Below, piece by piece: positions 17,308-27,306 of a stretch of DNA of 64,000 bases (the stretch's first letter is position 1; every line of letters starts with the position of its first letter). The notes beneath the pieces are model-generated. The model searched no databases, was not told the DNA's origin, and worked only from the letters and a program-made list of their open reading frames with translations. This DNA comes from Crocinitomicaceae bacterium (GTDB lineage: Bacteria > Bacteroidota > Bacteroidia > Flavobacteriales_D > Crocinitomicaceae): assembly GCA_030727405.1 (NCBI GenBank), contig JANRBR010000018.1, positions 1-64,000 of the forward strand, read 5' to 3'. The position numbers and the translations under genes were made by a program.

Positions 17308-19923
17308 ATGACGGTTTCTGAAATACGCCAACAGTTTTTTGACTTTTTCGAGAGTAAAGGACATCAAATTGTTCCATCTGCACCCATGGTCGTAAAAAAC
17401 GATCCAACCTTGATGTTTACAAACGCTGGGATGAATCAATTCAAAGACTTTTTCCTTGGACATCAGCAAGCCAAACAAAAACGTGTGGCAAACGCTCAAA
17501 AATGTTTACGTGTTTCTGGAAAGCACAATGACCTTGAAGAAGTCGGAGTAGACACCTATCACCATACCATGTTTGAAATGCTAGGAAACTGGTCATTTGG
17601 CGATTATTTTAAAGAAGACGCAATTTCATGGGCTTGGGAATTGTTAACGGAAGTATACAAAATACCGGTTGACCTCATCTATGTCACTGTTTTTGAAGGA
17701 GATGCCAAAGATGGCGTTCCAAGGGATGAAGAAAGCATTGAAATTTGGAAAAAACACATTGCACAAGACCGCATCATTTTAGCTTCCAAAAAAGACAATT
17801 TCTGGGAAATGGGTGATACAGGTCCTTGTGGTCCATGTACGGAAATACACGTCGATTTAAGAAGCGACGCTGAACGACATGCTGTAAACGGATTAACGTT
17901 GGTCAACAACGACCATCCGCAGGTGATTGAAATATGGAACAATGTTTTCATGCAATTTAACCGAAAAGCAGATGGAAGTTTGGAACCACTTCCTTCCACA
18001 CATGTAGATACAGGAATGGGCTTGGAGCGCTTAGCAATGGCTCTCCAGGGAAAACAAAGCAATTACGATACGGATTTATTTCAAACCCTTATTCAATTTG
18101 TTTCGAAAGAATCCAATGTGCCTTATGGAAAATCGGAGGAAAGCGACATTGCCCTTCGCGTCATAGCAGACCACATACGAGCGATAGCCTTTTCCATTGC
18201 CGATGGACAACTTCCTTCGAACACAGGCGCTGGATACGTTATCCGTCGCATTCTACGTCGAGCAGTGCGCTACGGCTACCAAACTTTAGGTTTAAAAGAA
18301 CCCTTTCTTTGCAAACTATCGAGTGTCCTAGTGGAATTGATGGGGCATCCTTATGAAGAATTAATCAAGCAAAAAGACTTAATTGAAAAAGTCATTAGGG
18401 AAGAAGAACAAAGTTTTTTCCGAACCTTGGAACAAGGAATCAAACGCATGGACGATTTGATGGCGTCTTGTCGACAGGCAAAACAAAACATCATTTCAGG
18501 ATCGGATGTATTCGAGCTGTATGATACCTATGGATTTCCGGTTGATTTAACCTCATTGATTGCCCGGGAAAACGGTTTTAGCATTGACGAAGAAGGATTT
18601 CAAACCCAACTTCAAATCCAAAAGGACCGATCTAGAGCTGCATCTGTGATTGAAACAGATGATTGGATTCAAGTCGGACAGGACGTTTCCACTCTTTTTG
18701 TTGGATACGATTTGAAAAAAGCCACTGTTCACATTACGAAATACCGAAAAGTGAGTCAAAAAGGAAAGACTTTTTTCCAACTCGTATTTGACCAAACGCC
18801 ATTCTATCCAGAAGGAGGAGGACAAGTTGGGGATAAAGGATTGATTCAACATGGCGCAGAACGCACTCGGATTTTTGATACCAAAAAGGAAAATAACCTC
18901 ATCATACATCTGTGTGAGCAATTGCCTACGGAATTAACTGCCGAATTTGAAGCAATCATCGATTTAGACACACAAGAACAAACAGCAAAGAACCATAGTG
19001 CCACTCACCTCCTTCACCATGCCTTGCGAACCATTCTTGGAACGCATGTAGAACAAAAAGGATCTTTGGTAAATTCGACTAATTTACGTTTTGATTTTTC
19101 TCATTTCTCTAAAGTAAGTGACGAAGAAATGGAGCAAATTGAAGGACTAGTACATTCCGAAATAGCAAAAAACATTAGTCTTGACGAACACCGTTCCATA
19201 TTGATCGATGACGCTAAAGCGCTCGGTGCGATGGCTTTATTCGGAGAAAAATATGGAGACCATGTTCGTGTCATTAAATTTGGTGACTCGGTAGAATTAT
19301 GTGGTGGGATCCACGTGACGGACACCGCTAAAATTGGCTTATTTAAGATTGTTTCCGAATCTGCAGTGGCAGCTGGAGTCAGAAGAATTGAAGCCATTAC
19401 TGGAAAAGCGGCCGAAGCATACTTTAAAGAGAAAGCAACTACCTTGTCACAGGTTCAATCCGCGTTAAAAAACCCGAAAGACATTGTCAAATCGGTGGAG
19501 GACTTACTGACTAAAAACCAACAATTACAGAAAGAAATTGAGGTTCTTGTCCGTGAAAAAGCAGGAAGATTGAAAACCGAATTGAAGTCCCGAATGGAAA
19601 CCATCGGTGAGCTTTCTTTCTTAGGAGGAATCGTTGAATTGGATGCCAATTCAGTGAAGGATATTTTGTTTCAACTAAAGCAAGAATTCCCCAACTTTGT
19701 AGCCATCATTGGAAACAAGGATTCTGACAAGTGTGGGCTAAATTTATACATCGCAGAAAACCTAGTTGAATCAAATCAATGGAATGCTTCCCAGTGGATT
19801 AGAGAAGTCTCCACGCACATTCAAGGAGGAGGAGGCGGACAAGCTTTCTTTGCGACGGCAGGTGGAAAGCGCAGCGAAGGATTACAAACAGCCATTGACC
19901 TAATAAAAGCTAAAATTGCCTAA
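17308..19923 (+). CDS. alaS: Alanyl-tRNA synthetase
   Basis: A full-length 871-residue class II synthetase that charges tRNA-Ala. The N-terminal catalytic core begins with IRQQFFDFFESKGHQIVPSAP and contains TLMFTNAGMNQFKD (motif 1 region) and the GMGLERLAM motif 3. The editing domain has HSATHLLHH (~562) and the zinc ligands of CGGIHV (~665), which remove mischarged serine and glycine. The C-Ala domain ends with the glycine-rich GGGGGQAFFATAGG. The following glycosyltransferase overlaps its stop by 8 nt. Confidence 0.98.
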   Translation: MTVSEIRQQFFDFFESKGHQIVPSAPMVVKNDPTLMFTNAGMNQFKDFFLGHQQAKQKRVANAQKCLRVSGKHNDLEEVGVDTYHHTMFEMLGNWSFGDYFKEDAISWAWELLTEVYKIPVDLIYVTVFEGDAKDGVPRDEESIEIWKKHIAQDRIILASKKDNFWEMGDTGPCGPCTEIHVDLRSDAERHAVNGLTLVNNDHPQVIEIWNNVFMQFNRKADGSLEPLPSTHVDTGMGLERLAMALQGKQSNYDTDLFQTLIQFVSKESNVPYGKSEESDIALRVIADHIRAIAFSIADGQLPSNTGAGYVIRRILRRAVRYGYQTLGLKEPFLCKLSSVLVELMGHPYEELIKQKDLIEKVIREEEQSFFRTLEQGIKRMDDLMASCRQAKQNIISGSDVFELYDTYGFPVDLTSLIARENGFSIDEEGFQTQLQIQKDRSRAASVIETDDWIQVGQDVSTLFVGYDLKKATVHITKYRKVSQKGKTFFQLVFDQTPFYPEGGGQVGDKGLIQHGAERTRIFDTKKENNLIIHLCEQLPTELTAEFEAIIDLDTQEQTAKNHSATHLLHHALRTILGTHVEQKGSLVNSTNLRFDFSHFSKVSDEEMEQIEGLVHSEIAKNISLDEHRSILIDDAKALGAMALFGEKYGDHVRVIKFGDSVELCGGIHVTDTAKIGLFKIVSESAVAAGVRRIEAITGKAAEAYFKEKATTLSQVQSALKNPKDIVKSVEDLLTKNQQLQKEIEVLVREKAGRLKTELKSRMETIGELSFLGGIVELDANSVKDILFQLKQEFPNFVAIIGNKDSDKCGLNLYIAENLVESNQWNASQWIREVSTHIQGGGGGQAFFATAGGKRSEGLQTAIDLIKAKIA

Positions 19924-21220
19924 CGCAAAAAAAGTATTAATCATTACGTATTACTGGCCCCCAAGCGGAGGCAGCGGAGTGCAACGTTGGCTGCATTTTA
20001 GTCGCTACTTAGCACAAATGGGATGGGAACCAATCATCTACACACCTGAAAATGCAGAAGCACCTATTGTAGACGAAAGCTTACAAGATTCCTTCACAGA
20101 ATCGGTTCATGTCATCAAATACCCTATTTGGGAACCATTTGAAGCGTATAAAACGCTTACCGGAAAAAAAGGCAAAAAATTACAGACCGGATTTTTAAAT
20201 GAAGGTGGAAAACAAGATAAAAAATGGATTCAAAAAGCCGCACTATGGTTGCGTGCTAACTTATTCATTCCTGATGCAAAGAAATTTTGGATCAAACCTT
20301 CTATAAAGCATTTAAGTGATTTCTTAAAGGATCATCCTGTAGACATCATCGTTTCTACCGGACCTCCTCATACCACTCACTTAATTGCACTTGGCTTAAA
20401 ACGCGCTACAGGAACGCCGTGGCTCGCCGATTTTCGTGATCCTTGGACCAACATCGATTGGTTCGATAAACTACCGATGACCAACACTTCAAAACGAAAA
20501 CATGTTCGACTCGAACAGCAAGTGTTGCAAGAAGCTAGTGGTATTTCGTGTGTGAGTCGAACTTGGACCAAGGAATTTGAAGTCCTGGCAAACCGACCTG
20601 TCAAACTCATTACCAATGGATTTGCCCCAACAGACTTTCTTCATTTTGACAAAAAATCCGATCCTCATTTTACCATTCTCCATACAGGATCCCTAAATTC
20701 TGACCGAAATCCGCACACATTTTGGAAGTTTCTTTCCTACGAAATCGAGCGAAATGTTTCGTTGAAAAGTAAATTGAAAATTCAGTTAGTAGGCGCTGTT
20801 GACGTTAAGGTCATTGACTCCATCCATGCATGTGGATTAAGTGATTTTCTGGATCAGCGTCCTTTTATTCCACATCAAGAAGTGATTGAATTAATGTCGT
20901 CTTGTTCGCTTCTTTTATTGCCATTAAACAACGTCAAAAACCAACAAGGAATCATTCCTGGTAAATTATTTGAATACTTAGCGAGCAACCAACCTATACT
21001 TGCGATCGGACCAAAAACAGGCGATTCTGCACAGATTTTGCAGGAACAAGCAAACACCATGGTCATAGACTTTGATGAGGCCCCACAATGGACAGAAATT
21101 GAAGCCATGTGTCAGCGCGAAACGAATCGATCCTCAACCTTAAATGCATACAGCAGACAAGAGCTTGCTAAGGAGATGAGTGCGTTCTTAGATGAACTTA
21201 TTTTAACATCTTCGAAATAA
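19916..21220 (+). CDS. Glycosyltransferase, GT4-like
   Basis: A 434-residue GT-B glycosyltransferase. The N-terminal Rossmann half starts VLIITYYWPPSGGSGVQRWLHFSRYL, typical of Bacteroidota group 1/GT4 enzymes, and contains STGPPHTTHLIAL. The C-terminal nucleotide-sugar half includes GSLNSDRNPH and LLLLPLNNVKNQQGIIPGKLFEYLAS (~325-350). No ATG is available near the start: the natural start is the TTG at 19916, which overlaps alaS. It probably builds a surface polysaccharide. Its 3' end overlaps the convergent epimerase by 23 bp. Confidence 0.9.
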   Translation: MPNAKKVLIITYYWPPSGGSGVQRWLHFSRYLAQMGWEPIIYTPENAEAPIVDESLQDSFTESVHVIKYPIWEPFEAYKTLTGKKGKKLQTGFLNEGGKQDKKWIQKAALWLRANLFIPDAKKFWIKPSIKHLSDFLKDHPVDIIVSTGPPHTTHLIALGLKRATGTPWLADFRDPWTNIDWFDKLPMTNTSKRKHVRLEQQVLQEASGISCVSRTWTKEFEVLANRPVKLITNGFAPTDFLHFDKKSDPHFTILHTGSLNSDRNPHTFWKFLSYEIERNVSLKSKLKIQLVGAVDVKVIDSIHACGLSDFLDQRPFIPHQEVIELMSSCSLLLLPLNNVKNQQGIIPGKLFEYLASNQPILAIGPKTGDSAQILQEQANTMVIDFDEAPQWTEIEAMCQRETNRSSTLNAYSRQELAKEMSAFLDELILTSSK

Positions 21221-22295
21221 TCCCTAAAATTCTTTCCGTTGCGTTTCCATCCCATAATGGCGGAATTGCACCTTTTTTGTAATTTCCTTCATGAATATCT
21301 GCGATGAGGGAAAGAATCAATTGTTCATCGAAAGGAACCAAGGTATTCGTTCCTAAGTCAACTGTAATCGGCCGCTCCGTATTCTCCCTCAAGGTTAAAC
21401 ATGGAACTTGACGAAAGGTACTCTCTTCCTGTATCCCACCGCTATCTGTTAAAATCAATTTAGCATCTTTCACCAAAGCTTGAAAATCCAAATATCCTAA
21501 AGGATCTAACAAGTGAAGGTTCCCATTGGCTTTCCATTCAGCAACTTTATTGGACTGCTCGAAATTTTTGCGCGTTCGTGGATGAATTGGGAACACGATG
21601 GTGTATTTTTTGGATAATTCTTCGAATAAACGCATGATTTTCTCTTGTCCAACTGTTGAATCAACGTTCGATGGACGATGGAGCGTCACCAGAATATAGG
21701 GTTTTTCTTCAATGCCTAGTTTCTGTAGGATGCTACTTTTTGCGATTTGAGGCTCAAAATGTACAAGTGTATCAATCATCGTATTACCAACAAAAAATAC
21801 CTCGCCTTTTTTTTCCTCTTCATGCAGGTGATCAAGGCCACTTTGTTCGGTTACAAAGAAATAATCCGACAGTTCATCCGTTAATATACGATTGATTTCC
21901 TCTGGCATCGCACGGTCATTTGAGCGAAGTCCACTTTCTAAATGCGCTAACGGAATGCCCATTTTATTTGCCACTAACGCCGATGCAAGGGTGGAATTCA
22001 CATCTCCAGGAACAATCATTAAATCTGGTTTACCAATGTTTAAGATGAGTTCACTTAATTTACTCATCATGCTTGAAAATTGGTCTACAACAGAATTTGA
22101 GGACGCCGAAAGCATGTAATCGGGTTTCAATCCAAATTCTTCAAAGAACACTTCTGACATGTTCCGATCCCAATGCTGTCCCGTATGAACTATGATTATT
22201 TCTAATTCAGAATAAACCTGAACCAATTCTTTAAAACGAGTTACTTTGATGAAATTGGGACGCGTACCAACGACGATGAGAATTTTCTTAGTCAA
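21198..22295 (-). CDS. wecB: Non-hydrolysing UDP-N-acetylglucosamine 2-epimerase (first of two)
   Basis: A 365-residue WecB-family enzyme that interconverts UDP-GlcNAc and UDP-ManNAc. VVGTRPNFIKV (~9) begins the N-terminal half. The usual catalytic positions are kept: Asp in GDVNSTLA, Glu in HLESGLRS and PEEINR, His in VTLHRPSN, and the uridine site DSGGIQEE. The variants GDV (for GDT) and HLES (for HVEA) mark a distinct subgroup. It starts at a TTG (22295), since no ATG exists upstream of the conserved N-terminus. It overlaps the end of the glycosyltransferase by 23 bp, convergently. Confidence 0.93.
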   Translation of the reverse strand: MTKKILIVVGTRPNFIKVTRFKELVQVYSELEIIIVHTGQHWDRNMSEVFFEEFGLKPDYMLSASSNSVVDQFSSMMSKLSELILNIGKPDLMIVPGDVNSTLASALVANKMGIPLAHLESGLRSNDRAMPEEINRILTDELSDYFFVTEQSGLDHLHEEEKKGEVFFVGNTMIDTLVHFEPQIAKSSILQKLGIEEKPYILVTLHRPSNVDSTVGQEKIMRLFEELSKKYTIVFPIHPRTRKNFEQSNKVAEWKANGNLHLLDPLGYLDFQALVKDAKLILTDSGGIQEESTFRQVPCLTLRENTERPITVDLGTNTLVPFDEQLILSLIADIHEGNYKKGAIPPLWDGNATERILGIISKMLK

Positions 22296-22312
22296 GACAG
22301 TTTCTTTTGAGT

Positions 22313-22320
22313 CAAATTTA
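22313..22320 (-). promoter_or_regulatory. Candidate -7 element for the first 2-epimerase gene
   Basis: TAAATTTG on the minus strand, an exact match 17 nt before the TTG start at 22295. It supports that TTG as the real start. Confidence 0.5.
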
Positions 22321-22461
22321 CTAAAAGTCGAACAATATGAGGATACAAAATTTTCAAGGAATCAGAATAAAAAAATGCATGATTTTTTTCTATCGAAAAA
22401 ATCAAATTAGAGATATTATTGTATTTTTAGTGTGAATATTCAAACATATAAAACGTATACC

Positions 22462-22677
22462 ATGAAAAAAACATTCATTCTCGGAGCTTTTGCCACATTG
22501 ATGATGGTTTCTTGCTCAAAAGATTACAACTGCAAATGTGTAACAACCGAGTCCATTTCGGGTACAAATAATTCAAACACGGTTGTCGTTAATGGTAAAA
22601 AAGATGAAGCAAAAAGTGAATGCGAGGCGATGTCTTCTAATAATTTAACCATTACAAAAACTTGTACTATTCAATAA
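22462..22677 (+). CDS. Small lipoprotein, unknown function
   Basis: A 71-residue precursor. The ATG at 22462 gives MKKTFILGAFATLMMVSC, a signal peptide with a lipobox ending at Cys18, so the mature ~54-residue protein is lipid-anchored. It is rich in Ser, Thr, Asn and Lys and has four more cysteines (CKC, SEC, TC), perhaps forming disulfides. No family recognised. It stands alone with its own terminator. Confidence 0.75.
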   Translation: MKKTFILGAFATLMMVSCSKDYNCKCVTTESISGTNNSNTVVVNGKKDEAKSECEAMSSNNLTITKTCTIQ

Positions 22678-22695
22678 AAACGAGTTGATTTGAGT

Positions 22696-22727
22696 AAAAA
22701 GGAGGGCATTGCCCTCCTTTTTTTTTC
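22696..22727 (+). terminator. Rho-independent terminator
   Basis: GGAGGGC and GCCCTCC with a 3-nt loop, preceded by A residues and followed by a T run, 20 nt after the lipoprotein gene. Confidence 0.9.
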
Positions 22728-22739
22728 TATTTTCACGTC

Positions 22740-23336
22740 ATGAACACATTTGAATCTATTTTTCTAGACTTAGGATTGTCTTGGACACTTTCCAAATCCA
22801 TCCCCTACTTATTGATGGTGCTTTTAGGCTTCATCTTTGTTTACACGTTTCATTCGCGTATTGAACATAAGCTGAAAAAATGGATTGTCATGTCTTTCGT
22901 TGGACTCCTACCGTTCACACTTTACTTTGCGATTTACCCCATTTACCAAGGTGATTTTTCACATACATTTTTCTCGCCGGAACAATTAGATGACTTTCCG
23001 AAAGAACAAACGCTTTCTGTTGTGGTACTTCCCAGTTGTCCCTACTGCCATGAAACGGTTTCATTTATGAATGAATTGATCAAGCGTGAACCATCGCTGC
23101 ACATTCGATACGTCGTTGTGGCAGAAACTAAAGGAATGTTAAAGGATTTTAGATCCAAATTAGACAAACGAATAGACGTCATCATTTCAAAAAATCCCAA
23201 AAACTGGATTACGATGGCACACGGTGGATTTCCTTGCATGATTCTAAGTCAAAAAGGAAAGGTCATTCACGCATGGGAAAACGACTACTTTGGCGTGCGA
23301 GCAATCGATGAAATCATCCAGGAAAGCGAAAAATAA
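22740..23336 (+). CDS. Membrane protein with thioredoxin-like domain (CPYC)
   Basis: A 198-residue protein with two N-terminal TM segments (~18-38 and ~48-68) and a C-terminal thioredoxin-like fold. The active-site motif is LPSCPYCHETV (~98-101), and GGFPCMIL supplies the cis-Pro region (~160). The domain probably faces the periplasm and may reduce or shuffle disulfides. It ends 2 bp from the convergent yfhO-like gene without a visible terminator. Confidence 0.8.
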   Translation: MNTFESIFLDLGLSWTLSKSIPYLLMVLLGFIFVYTFHSRIEHKLKKWIVMSFVGLLPFTLYFAIYPIYQGDFSHTFFSPEQLDDFPKEQTLSVVVLPSCPYCHETVSFMNELIKREPSLHIRYVVVAETKGMLKDFRSKLDKRIDVIISKNPKNWITMAHGGFPCMILSQKGKVIHAWENDYFGVRAIDEIIQESEK

Positions 23337-23338
23337 AC

Positions 23339-26095
23339 CTACGCTTCTTCCTTTATTTCTACTTTTCGATTCATCCAAAACACACCAATACAAGCCAAGA
23401 TTAAAAGACTTGAGCCTGCAAAAGACACGTTGCTTCCTTTTTGGAACGCTTTCGGTTCAAACTTCCATTCAATTTGATGTTTCCCTTTTTCGATTTTTGC
23501 CGCACGTAAAACATAATTTGCTCTGAATGTTTCGATTTGTTTACCATCCACATAACAATTCCATCCTTCAGGATAATATATTTCACTGAAAACAGCAATT
23601 TGATCCGACTTGCTTTCACTCACATATTTCAATAACGTTGTCTCGTATTTGGTTAAGAGAATGGACGCATTTGTATCAACTGAGGTTCCAGAAGCCAGGG
23701 ATTTGAATTCCGTGTGAATCACCGCTTGTTTTTTTGTGTCAATCTTGCGCAAAGACAGCAATTCCTCATTCGCATTGGCTGCCCAGTTCACCTGATTCAC
23801 AAACCAAACAGGTCCGTTCGCATTGGTGTTTTTTATCGCTTTTTGATTTGGATTCACAACAATGTACTTCGTATTCAACATGTTGATTGCTGGATTTTTA
23901 TCCGAAACAGCAAGTTCATCTACCGTAATGGTATCAAATATTTGTTGAGCTAATTCCTGTGTTAATTGCATTTTAGCACCATATTCACGCAGTTTGGTAT
24001 TCTTCAAATCACTGATTTCTTTGTTTAATTGCTGCATTTCATCGTTGATGGCGAAATCAATTAATTCTTGGTATCGTTTTAATTTTGCACCATGGTATCC
24101 ACCTAAACTTTTATGAAAGAAGCTAGTTGCTGTCTCTGCAAAGGGATTTGAAAAATTCAATACACGGTAATTTGAATTTAAATTCAGTGCTCCAAATTTA
24201 GCATACACCGCATTCATTTCTTGATCCAACGCATCCTTGAAATAGACATTGTCTCCCATTTTCGCGAAAATCAGTTGCTCTTGCTGACTAGGTACTTTTT
24301 CGCGACTTAAAATACTCATGTCTGATGGATTCGGCGCATAAGGTATGGTCGCATCGGATGCAATGACGTAACTCGAGTATTGATCACCCGGTGTTTCATT
24401 GTTTAAATAACGTTTATTTACAGATATGTTGTCAGATAGTACAAGCAGCGCGAGTCCTCCGACAATCAAGCCTTTCGGTAAACTTGTACGGGATAACAAC
24501 AAGACGATTCCAGCGCCTAAGAACAAGAAGAAAATGGATCGTCCTAAATCCGCTTTAAACAATTCAATGCGCACATCTTCCACGGCATTCTTCATGCCAC
24601 TTAAATAGGAAATCTGACTTGGGTCCTTCACTGATTTCGCTTGATCGGCGAACATTTTCAATTCATTCTTCGTTATAAATTCACCTGACAACGAAGGAGA
24701 TGCATAAAGTATAACCGCTAAAAACACGATGGAAGCACTTCCAATTAGCCACGCTTTTTTATCACCAAGCAAGCCCTCTTTTCGGAGAAGTTTATCCAGA
24801 AACAATACACCAAGTGCAGGAATCATGATTTGCAACAAGGTCATGATCATTTTTGAATCCCTAAACTTATTGTACAACGGGAATTTGTTGATGAAGAAGT
24901 CATTAATTCCACCTGGATCATTCGATGACAATAGTATCGCAAGAATTCCAATAACTAAAAACGGCCATTTCAATGAATCTTTCAAAAAGATGAGTCCCAT
25001 CAAAAAGAAAAACAACATGACCACACCAAAATAAAAGGCACCACCACTAAAACTTTGTCCACCCCAATAACTTGGGAAGGCCGGCTTCGATGGATCTGTA
25101 TTCAACAACACATCCGAATATTGGTAATAATCTGGATTGGCATTGATAATTTCGGCGGCTTTTTCATTGTTCCCAAGTAAGTCCGTTTTTCCACCTTTGG
25201 CATTTGGCGCAACAATCGAAAGCCACTCTCCCCCACCGAAATTGTATTCCAGGATGTAATTTTTATTCAATCCTTCTTTCGCCGTCATCTTCGCTGCTTG
25301 TCCTTTGGGTTTCAATGTCAAATCAGAAGTTCCCCTTGTCGTGTATTTGCTGTATTCAAAGGTGGTCATTAAGTTGCTTGCAGAAGCCATCAGCGTTAGG
25401 GTAGAAACCACCATGAGTGCTCCAACAGTTTTACCTAAATACACCCATTCTTTTTGAAGTGCCAAACGAATCACTTCGGACAATGCCACCGCACCAAGCA
25501 AGAAGGATAAGTAGTAAGTCATTTGCAAGTGGTTCGCTGTTAAATTGAGTCCAAAAAACAAACCAAAAACGGCTGCTCCCAACAACCATTTGCCCCTAAA
25601 TGCCAAGATCAATCCTCCTAATGCAGGAGCCATGTAGGCGATTGCATTGACCTTGGACATGTGTCCAGCGCCAATGTAAAGCACGTTTATTGTCGAGAAG
25701 CCAAAAGCAATTGCACCAATGATTCCAAGCCATGGATTTACCCTCAAGCATAGGGCAAGAATGTAGAAACCGAGCATGCTCACAAACAAAATCCCAACTG
25801 GCCGTGGTAGTCCAAACTTGATTGCTTGATCGACATACGTTAACCAATTTGCGTTGTGATCAACCGAAATTTGATACGTCGGCATCCCTCCAAACATGGC
25901 ATTGGTCCAAAGTGGTTTTTCACCATGTACAAATTCATAATCCACGATTTCTTTGGACATTCCTTGAAATTGACGGATGTCACTTTGTTTCAAACTGTAT
26001 CCATCGAATAAAGGCGAAAAATAGATGGAGGACAATAGAATGAAGGCCGCAATAGCCACCAAATGAGGAAAAAGAGATTTTAATGTTGAATTCAT
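23339..26095 (-). CDS. YfhO-family polytopic membrane protein (GT-C type)
   Basis: A 918-residue membrane protein with about a dozen hydrophobic segments in the first ~560 residues and a soluble, likely extracytoplasmic region (~590-885), closing with one TM and a basic tail. The opening matches the YfhO family: a luminal loop with KQSDIRQFQGMSKEI and NAMFGGMPTYQI (acidic and Gly/Pro-rich), then the TM block. YfhO proteins are GT-C-like and in Bacillus transfer sugars onto lipoteichoic acid; the substrate in Bacteroidota is unknown. The stop lies 2 bp from the convergent thioredoxin-like gene. Confidence 0.9.
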   Translation of the reverse strand: MNSTLKSLFPHLVAIAAFILLSSIYFSPLFDGYSLKQSDIRQFQGMSKEIVDYEFVHGEKPLWTNAMFGGMPTYQISVDHNANWLTYVDQAIKFGLPRPVGILFVSMLGFYILALCLRVNPWLGIIGAIAFGFSTINVLYIGAGHMSKVNAIAYMAPALGGLILAFRGKWLLGAAVFGLFFGLNLTANHLQMTYYLSFLLGAVALSEVIRLALQKEWVYLGKTVGALMVVSTLTLMASASNLMTTFEYSKYTTRGTSDLTLKPKGQAAKMTAKEGLNKNYILEYNFGGGEWLSIVAPNAKGGKTDLLGNNEKAAEIINANPDYYQYSDVLLNTDPSKPAFPSYWGGQSFSGGAFYFGVVMLFFFLMGLIFLKDSLKWPFLVIGILAILLSSNDPGGINDFFINKFPLYNKFRDSKMIMTLLQIMIPALGVLFLDKLLRKEGLLGDKKAWLIGSASIVFLAVILYASPSLSGEFITKNELKMFADQAKSVKDPSQISYLSGMKNAVEDVRIELFKADLGRSIFFLFLGAGIVLLLSRTSLPKGLIVGGLALLVLSDNISVNKRYLNNETPGDQYSSYVIASDATIPYAPNPSDMSILSREKVPSQQEQLIFAKMGDNVYFKDALDQEMNAVYAKFGALNLNSNYRVLNFSNPFAETATSFFHKSLGGYHGAKLKRYQELIDFAINDEMQQLNKEISDLKNTKLREYGAKMQLTQELAQQIFDTITVDELAVSDKNPAINMLNTKYIVVNPNQKAIKNTNANGPVWFVNQVNWAANANEELLSLRKIDTKKQAVIHTEFKSLASGTSVDTNASILLTKYETTLLKYVSESKSDQIAVFSEIYYPEGWNCYVDGKQIETFRANYVLRAAKIEKGKHQIEWKFEPKAFQKGSNVSFAGSSLLILACIGVFWMNRKVEIKEEA

Positions 26096-26136
26096 TGTTC
26101 TATTTTTTTTGTGAATGTAGCTAATTCTTCGAAAAG

Positions 26137-27303
26137 TTAATCTTTTGCATTGGCATATTTCTGGACATCCTTCCCATCAATTTCCTGATCACAAAGGATG
26201 ACTAATCGTTCAATAATGTTTCTTAGTTCGCGAATGTTTCCCGTCCAATTGACCTTTTGCAAAGCAATTAATGCAGATTGATTGAGTGTTTTACAAGGAA
26301 TTCCATGGTCTGAACAAATCAACTGAATGAAATGATTTGCTAACACCGGAATGTCCTCTTTTCGATCGTTGAGTAATGGGACATGAATCAAAATGACCGC
26401 TAAACGGTGGTATAAATCCTCCCGAAAACGACCTTCCGAAATTTCCTTTCGCAAGTCTTTATTGGTTGCTGCTAGCACTCGGCAATCGACTTTTACATCT
26501 TTTTCGCCTCCAACACGTTGAATGACATTTTCTTGCAGTGCTCGAAGGACTTTTGCTTGCGCACTTAAGGACATGTCTCCGATTTCATCTAAAAACAAGG
26601 TGCCTCCAGATGCCAATTCGAACTTGCCTTTTTTATCCTTCACAGCGGATGTAAATGCACCCTTTTCATGTCCAAACAACTCGCTTTCAATTAATTCTGA
26701 AGGAATCGCTGCGCAATTCACCTCAATGTAAGGCATTTTGGTTCGATTGGACAACTCATGTAGGGAACGCGCCACCAATTCTTTACCGGTACCGTTTCCG
26801 CCAGTGATCAATACGCGTGCATCGGATGGTGCCACTTTCTCAATCATGGCTTTAATTTCCATGATAGCAGTCGTATCGCCAATGATTGAACTTCCTTTGA
26901 TTTTTTTGACGGTCGTTTTTAATATCTTCGTTTCTTGAACCAAGTTATTTCGGTCCTTCACATTTCTTAAAATGACCAGAATTCGATTTAAATCCAATGG
27001 TTTTTCGATGAAATCAAAGGCGCCGATTTTAATCGCTTGAACAGCAGTTTCTAAGGTTCCGTGTCCACTTATCATAATGATGGGCACATCACTTCCCTCC
27101 TCTTTCAATTGATGGAGTAATTCCATGCCATCCAAGATGGGCATTTTGATGTCGCAAAAAATGACATCAACCGTATTGGAATGAATCGTGTCCAATCCCT
27201 CTTTGCCATTTTCTGCTTCAAGTACTTGGCATTTCTCGTACTCCAAAATTTCTTTTAGTGCTCTTCGAATGGCTCTTTCGTCGTCAATAATCAGAACTTT
27301 CAT
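26137..27303 (-). CDS. Sigma-54-type response regulator lacking the DNA-binding domain
   Basis: A 388-residue NtrC-like regulator. The receiver domain has the phosphoacceptor Asp51 (FCDIKMPILDG) and the conserved Lys in FIEKPLD. The AAA+ domain has Walker A TGGNGTGKELVA (~165), GAFTSAVKDK (~215) in place of the canonical GAFTGA, and Walker B TLFLDEIGD. The protein ends at VQKYANAKD, soon after NIRELRNIIERLV, so the usual C-terminal Fis-type helix-turn-helix (~60 residues) is missing. Only 41 nt separate the stop from the next gene, so no hidden HTH follows. It is the third gene of an xth-pcm operon. No sensor kinase is near. Confidence 0.9.
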   Translation of the reverse strand: MKVLIIDDERAIRRALKEILEYEKCQVLEAENGKEGLDTIHSNTVDVIFCDIKMPILDGMELLHQLKEEGSDVPIIMISGHGTLETAVQAIKIGAFDFIEKPLDLNRILVILRNVKDRNNLVQETKILKTTVKKIKGSSIIGDTTAIMEIKAMIEKVAPSDARVLITGGNGTGKELVARSLHELSNRTKMPYIEVNCAAIPSELIESELFGHEKGAFTSAVKDKKGKFELASGGTLFLDEIGDMSLSAQAKVLRALQENVIQRVGGEKDVKVDCRVLAATNKDLRKEISEGRFREDLYHRLAVILIHVPLLNDRKEDIPVLANHFIQLICSDHGIPCKTLNQSALIALQKVNWTGNIRELRNIIERLVILCDQEIDGKDVQKYANAKD

Positions 27304-27306
27304 ACC

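Noticed and set aside
19101-19397. A 98-codon frame on the minus strand inside alaS
   Set aside because: Antisense to the conserved editing domain of alaS; no homology-like motifs.
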